A stretch of 64,000 nt of DNA from Balneolaceae bacterium (lineage in GTDB: Bacteria; Bacteroidota; Rhodothermia; Balneolales; Balneolaceae): contig VEMX01000024.1 of assembly GCA_009711805.1 (NCBI GenBank), positions 32,273 to 96,272 of the forward strand. Reading direction: 5' to 3'. The notes under the pieces are model-generated. The model ran no database searches. It saw only the letters and a list, made by a program, of their open reading frames with translations, and was not told the origin of the DNA. Positions 54,966 through 63,462 of the stretch are shown here, in pieces. The stretch's first letter is position 1, and every line of letters begins with the position of its first letter. The position numbers and the translations under genes were made by a program.

Positions 54966-57900
54966 TTAGAATAAAAAACCAGCCTTTATTTCGAATAAAG
55001 TTCCTTCTCCGGAAATACCCAACGAAGTATTCACCATGAAAGATTCAAAAATGTTAAACCAGATCCCTCCGCCATAGCCTATATGCCAAACATCAGAATG
55101 CCGGCGGTCGGTCCACACTCTGCCGGTATCCACAAAACCCACCAAGCCTATTTTACCTCCCAACAGGTACCGGTAAAAATCAAACAGCTCTAATCGAACT
55201 TCGGCATTATTATACACACTGGTTCGTCCCGAAAAACGATTTCCCAGATATCCGCGGAGGGTAGTTGTGCCTCCAAGTGTATTTGATTCATAGAATGGAA
55301 AATCCCCAAAGTTATGAGCAAAACCAATACGATTAGCAAATGTAACTTGCGGAGTATAACGGGCTGAAAGGTACAATCTCAGGTCGGAGCTTAAAACAGC
55401 AAAGTTATCAGAAGTATTTTCCATGCCCAAGCCGACTTTACCACTCATCTGAAACTGATATCCTTGCCGGGGATTGGAAGCATCATCTGCATCCCGAATC
55501 TTAATTCCACTTGTAACTCCCCCAAACCATTGGCTGCTAAATGTTTCAGATGGGATGTTTAAATCTGGATCGTTCAGAATGTTATCATCATTTCCATCTA
55601 CTTTGGTTATGGATGAATGAATGCCTGCATAAAACGTAAAAACATCATTCTTCTTTATGTACATTCTCGGCTCTATTATATAGCGGGTAAGTCTTGCACG
55701 ATAGTAATTATTCTTACGTTCTTCGAGGGTAGTTTCATTTCCAAGACCAAAAAAGTTCCTGTAACTCTTGGGCAGAAAAAATGCGCTTTCCACATTTAAA
55801 TCCCAGCTTCCCGCAACCTGATACCACCAGCCGCTATATCGCACATTGGCCGCTCCGGTTTTAGGGGCATAATTAGCCCTGAAATAATGCCGGGCCGCCG
55901 GGTGTTTTCTGAATCCATAGCGTACAATTTCCGGGCCTCCTCCTAAAAAGATACCATCATCATTATTATAAGATGTATACAAGCTGAAAAAATGACGATC
56001 CCACTTATAATCAGTCCTATAATTGTATTGATTCACTAAGGGGTCATTAGAAGTTTTGACCACTGTATTTGAAGCCGTTTCAAAGTTATTTCCTTCCCTG
56101 GTATCGTATATATAGATGTTAGGCCTTAAACCTTCTTTTGGGGTTTGATCCCGAAATACATCCGTTCCCGAGCCTCCAACAATGTTAATCTTTACACGGT
56201 TTTCTGCTTCTCCACTTAGCAAAAACTCATCGTCCCCATTCATGCCCAACAAACGAAGCTCCTGTGTGGCGGAAGAATGAAATGTACGGTCATAGTACTT
56301 CCGCTTTACATCTCCATCACCTGAGAGCTTATATACTTTTACTGATAATTGTTCTTCGTCAAGAATCTGCACTTCAAAACGTTCCCGTTTGTTACTCCCC
56401 AACACGCTTACTACCTCCGCAATCATATCATAATAAGCATCAGCTACTTTCTTTAGCTTATCCCGGCGTTTTTTCATGATCCGTATTGTTTGTGTACCAT
56501 ACTTTTTGAATACAGGATCCGGATAGTTCCGCACGGCTTTTTCGATCACTTCATCTGTCAACGCCTCCTCCATAAACCCGGCTATTGCCAGCCATTGTTC
56601 TCTGTTTAGCTGATTGGTAAACCTGCGGCTAATAGTCAATGAATTAAAATTAAGTCCCCTGAGCAGGCCGTAATTTTCTCTAAAATTCTGATATTGAAAA
56701 AAAGACCCCAGCTTGGCCAGTCTTGCAAGCGGCCCAGTCATATTCATAAGAGCGATATCGCGATCTCGGGGAATGGGAACATAAATCTTTCCTTTATTGT
56801 CATCTGGTTCAAAAGAAGCCCACCGCCATTGATCGCTATGCCGGTCCCAGTCTGCTACCAGCATATCGAGCAGGCGGGCCCGCGCAAAAGCTTCCTGGTC
56901 AACCCGGTGATCAATATCGCCATCAATTTCTCTTATCATTTCGGCATGGCTTAATACTTCCTCTGTATATCCCACACTTTTGATGGTGCTCATATCCCCA
57001 TTTGGCCGTTCTTCAAACAGAGCCAAAGTGCCACCAACTTCATCCGCATAGCTTCCCAGCCTTGGGTCGTGGGGCACATAGTATATTTTGGGATTGGTAT
57101 GAAACACCTCCACCGCATCTGCCAGCTCTGGTATTACCAGTGCCGCATAGGGATTCAAAATCGAAAACTGATCTTGTGCTAAATCCAGGGCTACGGTTTG
57201 TTTCAGTTCTTCTTCCCATATTCTCCCGGCCTCCTTATCTACGGAGCGTAATACATAATCAACCCCGTCTTTACTCTCCAGGTGCAATGTATTTGTTTGA
57301 CCTTTTCCACCCAGACGAACCGGCTTTAAGCCGCCTTTTATCGTTCCCACATCAAAAACAGGAAAAGTTGCAGGTATAGACCAGTATCCCCGGTTGTGTT
57401 CTCCGGCTATCATTCTGAAAAGCGTACTTTTGTTGTCGTATTCAGGATTAGGAGATATGATTCTGGTGCTGTCGCTATAATCCACCTCAGGCTGATTTGC
57501 TTCCATATCACCAGGAACAGGATCATCATAGGGTTCCTTTATCTGATTTCGGTATATCATTTCTCCGGTGGAACCGTCCCCTTTGGGGACCCACCCCTCT
57601 ACCCATACCGAGCCATCCTCGTAGTACTGCAAAGTCATAAATCCCTTACCCTGGTGAGTAAAAGCAGCTCCCCGGCCTTTAGCTACATATCTTTCTTTTG
57701 AACCGGCACCACTTACCAGGTAATGCCGCTGTGTTCTAACATTCCCTTGTATATGATGTTGGAGACTGTGGGAATGCCCGGCTGCATAAACCAGGTGCTC
57801 CAGCTCTATTCCCATAAAAAGATTTTTTAATGCCGTCGACATCTGCCGATATGTATGGTGAGTCAGATCTTGCCTATACCCAAAAATTCTGCGGTACAAT

Positions 57901-58700
57901 GCATACAGACTTCCAAACACAGGAGGCTTTAAATGAACTGAAGGAGGCAGGTACCCTCCGCGAGCCCCATGTGTTATTAGCGGGTGATGCCCCGCAACCA
58001 GCAAAAAATCATTGCGTTGCTTTTTCAAAATATCGTCTAATTCTGTTAAAACATCACCGGCATCCGAAACTTTATATTCACCAGTATCACCCCGGGATTT
58101 GTCATACTTATGAAGCCACCACTGTGTATCCAAGAGAATAAGCCGGATGTCTTCTCTTAATTTGGGGTGCTCATCGTCATCCATCAGCTTAATATCTGCG
58201 GGACCGGGAAAACCGTTGTCAGGATAAAATGTATTCCCTCGGTTCAGGTATTTTTCTACAAATTTCTCTTGCCGTTTAACGGCTTCCAGGCCTTTTTTGC
58301 CCCCGTCATCCCAGTCATGGTTTCCCGGGATAAAGAATACCCGTCCATCAAACTCATTTACGGTCTTCATTTGTTCAATAATCCGGGCTTCGTAGAATGC
58401 TCTGCGAGGGTGATCGGCAGGAGGGAGGCCATTCAGGTAGATATTATCCCCTAAAAAGATAGCTGCACTTCTTTCATCGGCTTCCTTAAGAAATGACTCG
58501 AATAGTTTAAGAGAGGGTTCCTGCACATCCAGGGAAGGCCCCCCTGCATCACCAATCAAAAACACCCGGTACAATAATTCTTGGGCCGGCGGCGGACTTA
58601 GTTCAAGAGGATTCCCTTTTTCCATATCCACAAAGGTGCGGGTGCTTGTACAAGAAAGCATCAGCCCTAAAAAAAGTATATAACACAGCTTTTTTATCAT
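54966..58700 (-). CDS. Three-part lipoprotein: metallophosphatase, kinase-like region and Omp85-type beta-barrel
   Basis: 1244 residues, lipoprotein signal ending LMLSC. Residues ~45-370 form a calcineurin-like phosphatase with all metal motifs (GDAGG 50-54, GDNIYLNG 84-91, GNHDW 126-130, AGHHP 236-240, AGHSHS 307-312). Residues ~430-760 contain DYVLRSVDKE (481-490), DWDRHSDQWRW (617-627) and PIPRDRDIA (642-650), reminiscent of CotH/HipA/FAM20-type atypical kinases. From ~860 to the end there is a barrel with NPRQGYQFQ, GGTTTLRGYLGNRFSG and a final Phe (FEIKAGFLF), as in Omp85/BamA/FhaC proteins. The kinase reading is inference from motif spacing; phosphatase and barrel are well supported. 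Confidence 0.85.
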   Translation of the reverse strand: MIKKLCYILFLGLMLSCTSTRTFVDMEKGNPLELSPPPAQELLYRVFLIGDAGGPSLDVQEPSLKLFESFLKEADERSAAIFLGDNIYLNGLPPADHPRRAFYEARIIEQMKTVNEFDGRVFFIPGNHDWDDGGKKGLEAVKRQEKFVEKYLNRGNTFYPDNGFPGPADIKLMDDDEHPKLREDIRLILLDTQWWLHKYDKSRGDTGEYKVSDAGDVLTELDDILKKQRNDFLLVAGHHPLITHGARGGYLPPSVHLKPPVFGSLYALYRRIFGYRQDLTHHTYRQMSTALKNLFMGIELEHLVYAAGHSHSLQHHIQGNVRTQRHYLVSGAGSKERYVAKGRGAAFTHQGKGFMTLQYYEDGSVWVEGWVPKGDGSTGEMIYRNQIKEPYDDPVPGDMEANQPEVDYSDSTRIISPNPEYDNKSTLFRMIAGEHNRGYWSIPATFPVFDVGTIKGGLKPVRLGGKGQTNTLHLESKDGVDYVLRSVDKEAGRIWEEELKQTVALDLAQDQFSILNPYAALVIPELADAVEVFHTNPKIYYVPHDPRLGSYADEVGGTLALFEERPNGDMSTIKSVGYTEEVLSHAEMIREIDGDIDHRVDQEAFARARLLDMLVADWDRHSDQWRWASFEPDDNKGKIYVPIPRDRDIALMNMTGPLARLAKLGSFFQYQNFRENYGLLRGLNFNSLTISRRFTNQLNREQWLAIAGFMEEALTDEVIEKAVRNYPDPVFKKYGTQTIRIMKKRRDKLKKVADAYYDMIAEVVSVLGSNKRERFEVQILDEEQLSVKVYKLSGDGDVKRKYYDRTFHSSATQELRLLGMNGDDEFLLSGEAENRVKINIVGGSGTDVFRDQTPKEGLRPNIYIYDTREGNNFETASNTVVKTSNDPLVNQYNYRTDYKWDRHFFSLYTSYNNDDGIFLGGGPEIVRYGFRKHPAARHYFRANYAPKTGAANVRYSGWWYQVAGSWDLNVESAFFLPKSYRNFFGLGNETTLEERKNNYYRARLTRYIIEPRMYIKKNDVFTFYAGIHSSITKVDGNDDNILNDPDLNIPSETFSSQWFGGVTSGIKIRDADDASNPRQGYQFQMSGKVGLGMENTSDNFAVLSSDLRLYLSARYTPQVTFANRIGFAHNFGDFPFYESNTLGGTTTLRGYLGNRFSGRTSVYNNAEVRLELFDFYRYLLGGKIGLVGFVDTGRVWTDRRHSDVWHIGYGGGIWFNIFESFMVNTSLGISGEGTLFEIKAGFLF

Positions 58701-58981
58701 AAACTGAAAGTACCCAAGCTCTCATAAAGATTAAACACTATTCTTCTATATGCTTGATTGATGGCTTTGTATGAAGAAATAAGATGCTTTCCCATCATGG
58801 GAGAATATAGGCCTGAGTTTGATCCAGGAATTTATACGTTCTGCTCATTGGTTTCTTTTTAGAAGTTAGACCTGTGAACAAGCCATTCCTTACCGATCAA
58901 TGTAACAAATGTTATTTGGTATGCTTAGTGGCAGAGCAGAGGTGGCACAAGCGGACGCTTGCGCCAGATGGGTATTAAACT

Positions 58982-59197
58982 TTAACCACCTTTTGCCCAC
59001 TCCTCTGCATCCTCAACCACTTCAGCGAATTCTATGGCGTCGCCGGATTTCTTAATGGTTGCTTCAAAGTGGGCCGGATCTACTTCATGTCTTCTGATGA
59101 GCAGTGAAGCTAATTTGTTGATAATATTTTTTCCTCGCTCTGAGAGGTCTGCTACGCAACGAGGGCAAACTACAATTATAGCATATTTTGTATTTAA
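58982..59197 (-). pseudogene. 5'-truncated gene remnant (about 71 codons)
   Basis: Directly after the TAG of the serine hydrolase gene and in the same frame, an open stretch runs to TAA at 58982. It has no ATG/GTG/TTG start with a ribosome site, but looks genuinely coding: VVCPRCVADLSERG near its beginning, then RRHEVDPAHFEATI and VVEDAEEWAKGG at the end. It seems to be the C-terminal part of a small host protein whose 5' end was removed where the foreign, AT-rich block begins. Family not recognised. The remaining gap (58701-58981) holds nothing I can identify. Confidence 0.5.
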
Positions 59198-60565
59198 CTA
59201 CTGCTTTGTAAACAAATAAATATCAGCTACACCGTTTTGCTCCAGTCCTAATTGGTTTTTCTGAAGATTAAATATGAAATTTGCTCCGATCTCCTCATTC
59301 GTAAACACGTCATTCCCCTTGTACACCAATGGCTCTTTTGGAAAATCATCTAATTGTGCATATAAGGTGTTATTTTTTTGACTTATAGTAAAGCTTCCAC
59401 CTCCATCTCCTACGTAATATCCCACGTACTTTTCCAATTCGCTCGCTTTGATTTCAATTTGCTCAAAATTTGGGAGCTCAAATGGTTCATCAAAATAGCA
59501 CTTCAGTACATCCATTACCACACTATTAATATTGTAGTCTATGGCATTTGATGTTAGAGCTATAGCTAACTCCTCTTTAGGGAAGTAAATTGATTTAGCA
59601 TTAAACCCATCAATATTTCCACCATGTCCATACCCCGTATGGTCTTTAAATGAAAATTCCATGATTCCCCTCCCGAAATTGTCTTCGATGGATGTCATCA
59701 TATCCAGGCTTTCCTTGGAGATTATAGTTTCGTTGAAAAGAGCCTCAATAAACTTATTAAGATCTTTTGCAGAAGAAACAAGCGAACCCGCACCCATGGT
59801 AACAGACAAATCTGTTTCTATTTGCTTAACCCATTCTGTTGTGTAGTTGTATGAATTTGATTCATTATCGGCAATACTAATCTTGCCACCATGGTAGGTG
59901 TTATTGAGTTTAAGAGGAGAAGTGATTTTTTCTGCTATTAAATTGTCATACCTCGAATTATATAATTTTTCGAGCATCACTGAAAGCAATAAGTAATTGG
60001 AGTTGCTATACTCACTTTTACTATTGGGTTGAAAGTTACTTTTATAGGCGGATATAATTTCAACCATCTCTTCTGATGATTTATGTTCAGTACGGTAGGC
60101 CCAAAATGCCTCGTCTTTCGTAAAACTACGGATACCACTTCTGTGGTTTAATAAATTTCCTACAGTTATGTTTTCAGTATTTTCAATTGCCGGAAAATAG
60201 GTTTCTATGGTCTGATTTAGGTCTATTTTATTTTCTTCAATCGCTATAAAAACTAAAGTAGCTGTAAACATTTTGGCGATCGAGCCAATTCTATACTTTG
60301 TTTCAGGTGTAGATGCCTTTTGGGTTTCAATGTCATCAAAACCTATAGATTTTGAGTAGATAACCGTTCCTTTATGGGATAAGGAGATATTGCCCATAAA
60401 CTTATCGTTCTGATAAAGTATGTCAAACAAACTATCCAGTTTGGGTTTGTTAAAAGTGTCGTAATTATTTTCTTTGAAAGTTTCTACTGCTCGTTCTGAG
60501 TTATTTTTAGTACAACTAAAAAAGAGTAATGTAGAGAGTGATGCTATAATTAAAAATTGTTTCAT
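59198..60565 (-). CDS. Beta-lactamase-fold serine hydrolase lipoprotein
   Basis: A 455-residue protein with lipoprotein signal MKQFLIIASLSTLLFFSC. Family triad: GSIAKMF (S-x-x-K) near 95-99, EYSNSNY (Y-x-N) near 187-193 and GYGHGGNIDGF near 312 as the third motif; a C-terminal beta-domain (~90 residues) follows, as in many Pfam Beta-lactamase/DUF3471-type esterases. Substrate unknown. The gene is clearly more AT-rich than the chromosome to its left and lies in the integron-cassette-like block, consistent with acquisition. Confidence 0.88.
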   Translation of the reverse strand: MKQFLIIASLSTLLFFSCTKNNSERAVETFKENNYDTFNKPKLDSLFDILYQNDKFMGNISLSHKGTVIYSKSIGFDDIETQKASTPETKYRIGSIAKMFTATLVFIAIEENKIDLNQTIETYFPAIENTENITVGNLLNHRSGIRSFTKDEAFWAYRTEHKSSEEMVEIISAYKSNFQPNSKSEYSNSNYLLLSVMLEKLYNSRYDNLIAEKITSPLKLNNTYHGGKISIADNESNSYNYTTEWVKQIETDLSVTMGAGSLVSSAKDLNKFIEALFNETIISKESLDMMTSIEDNFGRGIMEFSFKDHTGYGHGGNIDGFNAKSIYFPKEELAIALTSNAIDYNINSVVMDVLKCYFDEPFELPNFEQIEIKASELEKYVGYYVGDGGGSFTISQKNNTLYAQLDDFPKEPLVYKGNDVFTNEEIGANFIFNLQKNQLGLEQNGVADIYLFTKQ

Positions 60566-60685
60566 TCGGTTTTATTTGGTTTTAGCCCAGGTACGTAAAA
60601 CATAATATTAAGTTGCTATTTTAACCGATGATGTGCGCCCCCTGAAACGTTGATTAAAGGCATATTTTTATTAAATTTAGTCGTA

Positions 60686-61278
60686 TTAATATCCAGCAGT
60701 TCCTGTCATGACTTTTCCAGCCCTCTTGTAATAGGCAATAAAAACTCCACTTGGCGTGATCGTGTTTTCTATTAATGTAAAAGCTGCCGGAATTGCGCCA
60801 TCATCAAACAACTTTTTACCTTTACCAAGAGTCAATGGGTGAATTATAAGCCAGAGTTCGTCTACTAAATCATTCTTAAGTAGCAGTTGAACGAATTTGC
60901 CACTGCTCCAAACCTGAATATCAGAACCTTCTGAATTTTTGAGCTTTTTGATATCAGCCAAGTTTTTAAGGAAAACTGTGTTCTTCCAGCCTGACTTTTC
61001 TCTGGTCTTGGACATGACGTATTTGGTACCATCATTGATACCCGGCCAATTATCTTCATGTTCAGGCCAGTAGCCTTCCCAAATTTCAAATGTTTTTCTA
61101 CCCAAGAGATATTCTGCATGTTTCATCAGTTTTTCCATAATCTTATTGCCAACTTCTTCAGAATTAGGTACAACCCAACCGCCATACTCGAAACCCCTGA
61201 TGTATCTTCTTCAGATCCATCAGGTGCTTGCATTACTCCATCCAATGTGATCATTGATAAGATGATTATTTTTCTCAT
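60686..61278 (-). pseudogene. RibD C-terminal/DHFR-like reductase gene with a one-base frameshift
   Basis: From ATG 61278 (AGGTG ribosome site upstream) the frame reads MRKIIILSMITLDGVMQAPDG, the usual N-terminus of the dihydrofolate reductase-like family. At a run of four C (61194-61197) the frame is lost; adding one base restores GGFEYGGWVVP and joins the remaining frame (MEKLMKHAEYLLGRKTFEIWEGYWPEH ... LHPLTLGKGKKLF, given as landmarks). The complete protein would be ~198 residues. These enzymes are NADPH-dependent reductases of uncertain substrate and are common integron cargo. Either a real pseudogene or a homopolymer base-call error. Confidence 0.88.
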
Positions 61279-61433
61279 AATTTTTCACCTATTAGGTTTA
61301 ATACAATATCCTGACATCTGTAATGTATCTACGGGATAGGTCACTCCCACGGTGGAAATACGACATAACCACAGCGCAATTGAGACAATAACAATTATTA
61401 TTGAGCAAAATTCCCAAGCCCTATAACGGCCTA

Positions 61434-61548
61434 CCACATAACCGGCGCAGGGATTATGATTTTTTAAAAAGGCTACTTCTTAGAAAAATCAATGGCAAGA
61501 AATTTAAGTAAAGTCACGGCTGCATCTGCCGTTAATGCGGTTATGTGG
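61434..61548 (+). other. attC-like integron recombination site 1 (115 bp)
   Basis: CCACATAACC (61434-61443) and GGTTATGTGG (61539-61548) are perfect inverted repeats corresponding to R'' (ACATAAC) and R' (GTTATGT). Inner CGGCGCAG and CTGCCG provide the L-type arms, and TTAATGCG lies before R', as in many cassette attC sites. The central part forms a further hairpin (GATTTTT/AAAAATC). Its size is in the normal attC range. It separates the RibD-like and alpha/beta hydrolase genes. In the 327-bp gap 61279-61605 I see nothing else. R' deviates from strict GTTRRRY. Confidence 0.68.
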
Positions 61549-61605
61549 CGCTTACCCCTGAACTTGATTGTCGAATTTATCTGTTTTGTGTCGTGATATT
61601 TTTTA

Positions 61606-62646
61606 TCAATTTTCAGCTAACCAATCAGTCATCGTATCGAGGAAACCATCACATCTGTTCCAAGGTAAATTATTATCCTGAAACTCATAAAACCCTCCTG
61701 TTTCGGATTTAAAAAAATTGTGGTTACAGTCAGGAAATGTTTTGATCGTTAAATCTGTATTTCGACCAAGCGTATTTTCATATAATACTTTGGTTTTGGT
61801 CCAGTCTACATTCATATCTTTCTCTCCAAAAAGTGCAAGTACAGGACAGTTTATATTAGATAGTATAGTCTCAAAATCTTTTACATACACCTGTAATCCG
61901 GATTGTGCATCTAGTTCCTGCTTCATGAAAGACGATTGATAACTAGAATAATTTTCTTCTGTAATCTCACCATTTGTGAATCTCAGAAAAAATGAATTCT
62001 TCCTGAGATTTGGAGTGGCTTCACGGTATGCTTCAAAGCTCCCACCGGAATGAGTTATATGCATGCCCTTTTCCCATTCACCAACTATTACATCAATCGT
62101 GTCTTTCGAATGTCCGTTGATTCGTAGATTTTCGCTTAGTAAGTACTTAAAGTTTTCCTTGTCATCCACACCGCTTACAGATATCCAAAATTTTATTCCA
62201 TCATATTGGTTAATGACCAATGGATTTATCCAGCCGGCTCTGCTGATACCCCATAAACCGATTTTGTCAGAGCCGGGTATTTGTTCTTTCTTCAATGTTT
62301 CTATAGCAGCAATTACTTCCAGTGCACTATTTTGTACAGTTTGATTATAGTTAAAAGTACCCCCACTCTGGCCGCACCCCATTTTGTCCCACATATAAAC
62401 GGCATATCCAGACTTAGTGAATCTCTCTCGGACGTCATAGTACCATTCTTCTTCTATAGCGTTTGTTCTGCCCGAACCGTGAACGATAATTACAAGTCCT
62501 TTCGGCTCAGTACTGTTTTCCGGTAAATTTAACACGCCGTTCAGGACAATCCCTTCAAATTCGAATTCAAAAATTTCCTTTTCAATTTGAGCGAATAAAA
62601 TCACTGGTATAAACCAAATAAGTAAGAATAGTCCAATTTTTTTCAT
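61606..62646 (-). CDS. Exported alpha/beta hydrolase
   Basis: About 346 residues. The signal peptide MKKIGLFLLIWFIPVILFAQ is preceded by GGAGAA, fixing the start at 62646 rather than at upstream Mets. The fold is visible as VLNLPENS, IVHGSGRTNA (oxyanion loop), a nucleophile elbow GLWGISRAGW, FGEKDMNVD for the acid and PDCNHNFF with the catalytic His. Similar to exported dienelactone-hydrolase or BAAT-like esterases. It lies between two attC-like sites, in reverse orientation relative to the apparent attC polarity. Confidence 0.9.
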   Translation of the reverse strand: MKKIGLFLLIWFIPVILFAQIEKEIFEFEFEGIVLNGVLNLPENSTEPKGLVIIVHGSGRTNAIEEEWYYDVRERFTKSGYAVYMWDKMGCGQSGGTFNYNQTVQNSALEVIAAIETLKKEQIPGSDKIGLWGISRAGWINPLVINQYDGIKFWISVSGVDDKENFKYLLSENLRINGHSKDTIDVIVGEWEKGMHITHSGGSFEAYREATPNLRKNSFFLRFTNGEITEENYSSYQSSFMKQELDAQSGLQVYVKDFETILSNINCPVLALFGEKDMNVDWTKTKVLYENTLGRNTDLTIKTFPDCNHNFFKSETGGFYEFQDNNLPWNRCDGFLDTMTDWLAEN

Positions 62647-62676
62647 GATATTTCTCCAATTATCTTCAATGACTCG

Positions 62677-62796
62677 CCACATAACAACATTGCGCATAAG
62701 CTGCACGCGCATGAATATTGAGTTGATAAATAATGAACGAAAAGCTAAAAAGCCAGAAGGTGGCAAGTCCTGGCGAGGCGTGTCCCCTTAATGCGC
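62677..62796 (+). other. attC-like site 2, interrupted by the IS110-type element
   Basis: CCACATAAC (62677-62685, R''), spacer AACAT, then TGCGCATAAG (62691-62700, L''). At the other end CTTAATGCGC (62787-62796, L') should be followed by GTTATGTGG, but the sequence changes there to GGGATCTTTCC, the left end of the insertion element. GCGCAT(T)AAG arms and inner CACGC/GCGTG arms can pair. The R''-spacer-L'' start matches site 1 in its first nine bases. Confidence 0.65.
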
Positions 62797-62867
62797 GGGA
62801 TCTTTCCAAAAAGGAGGTCTTCACTTAAATTAGTGGTAATCAACCATAACTAATTAAGGAGGACCTC

Positions 62868-63206
62868 ATGACCTGTGTAGGAATAGATCTTCACTCAAAT
62901 AATATGGTAAATGTCGCGATTAACAGCAATGGAGAAGTGATCCGGGAGGCCAAACTGCCGACGTCTCGGCGATCACTGCAGGATTTTTTCGGTTTAATTG
63001 ATGGCTCTATGAAAGCCGTTGTCGAATGCACCAGCAACTGGTACTGGCTGAGCGACTGGTGTCGGATCAATGGCGTCGAGCTGACGCTGGCCCATGCGAA
63101 GATGGTGAAGGCCATCAACTATGCGAAGGTGAAAACGGATAAAGTAGACATTCCAGGACTTCGAGCACGTGCGCGGGATTGGGACATCGGTTGGCTGGCC
63201 GGTTAA
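62868..63206 (+). pseudogene. Truncated IS110-family (DEDD) transposase
   Basis: The first ~94 codons give the RuvC-like DEDD N-terminus: VGIDLHSNN (first Asp), KAVVECTSNWYWLSDW (Glu), LAHAKMVKAINYAKVKTDKVD (final Asp pair, listed here only as a landmark). After KTDKVD the family normally continues ARTLAELL..., but here the frame runs into unrelated IPGLRARARDWDIG and stops. The C-terminal transposase_20 domain with its catalytic Ser is gone, so the element cannot move by itself. AAGGAGG six bases upstream fixes the start. Confidence 0.88.
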
Positions 63207-63214
63207 AGATCTGG

Positions 63215-63365
63215 GATAGTCTCGGTAATTACCGAGGCAACTTCTGCCCATTGGCAGAAGATAAGCTCGTAAAGGGGTTTGGATGCCGGCAGGTTCACAT
63301 TCCACTAAAGCTTTGGTGAACAGGTAATCCGAGCTTGATCAACGATACCCGTTGCCAGTTATAGG
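63215..63365 (+). ncRNA. Structured 3' region of the IS element, possible bridge-RNA-like segment
   Basis: Three consecutive stem-loops can be drawn. CTCGGTAATTACCGAG (63221-63236) is a perfect palindrome. CTTCTGCC/GGCAGAAG (63241-63260) has a 4-nt loop. An outer AAGCTCG (63263-63269)/CGAGCTT (63330-63336) stem encloses GTTCAC/GTGAAC (63293-63321). In IS1111-group elements the guide (bridge) RNA is encoded downstream of the transposase, which fits. Expression and guide function are inference; no loop-attC pairing has been established. Confidence 0.45.
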
Positions 63366-63462
63366 TTTAAACTAAGGATTTATTGGAGTAATACGATGCT
63401 AAGGTAGGTGAGGACTATCTACTTAACATTTTCCTTTTTGAAGGGTTATACCGCATTTATAT

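Larger units (their letters stand above)
62797..63444 (+). mobile_element. Decayed IS110/IS1111-type insertion element in an attC-like site
   Basis: The left boundary is placed where the attC match stops (62797). The right boundary is uncertain; I use 63444 because GTTATAC at 63445-63451 could be the displaced R' half. At about 650 bp, the element is roughly half the usual 1.2-1.5 kb, explained by loss of most of the transposase gene. It has a short 5' leader with the hairpin AATTAG...CTAATT (62828-62855) and a strong AAGGAGG site (62856-62862), unlike host genes. IS1111-group elements that target attC sites are known. Confidence 0.65.

Noticed and set aside
60566..60685. attC-like site between the serine hydrolase and RibD-like genes
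   Set aside because: No paired ATAAC/GTTAT arms are present in this gap, so if the two genes are cassette cargo they would share a single cassette.
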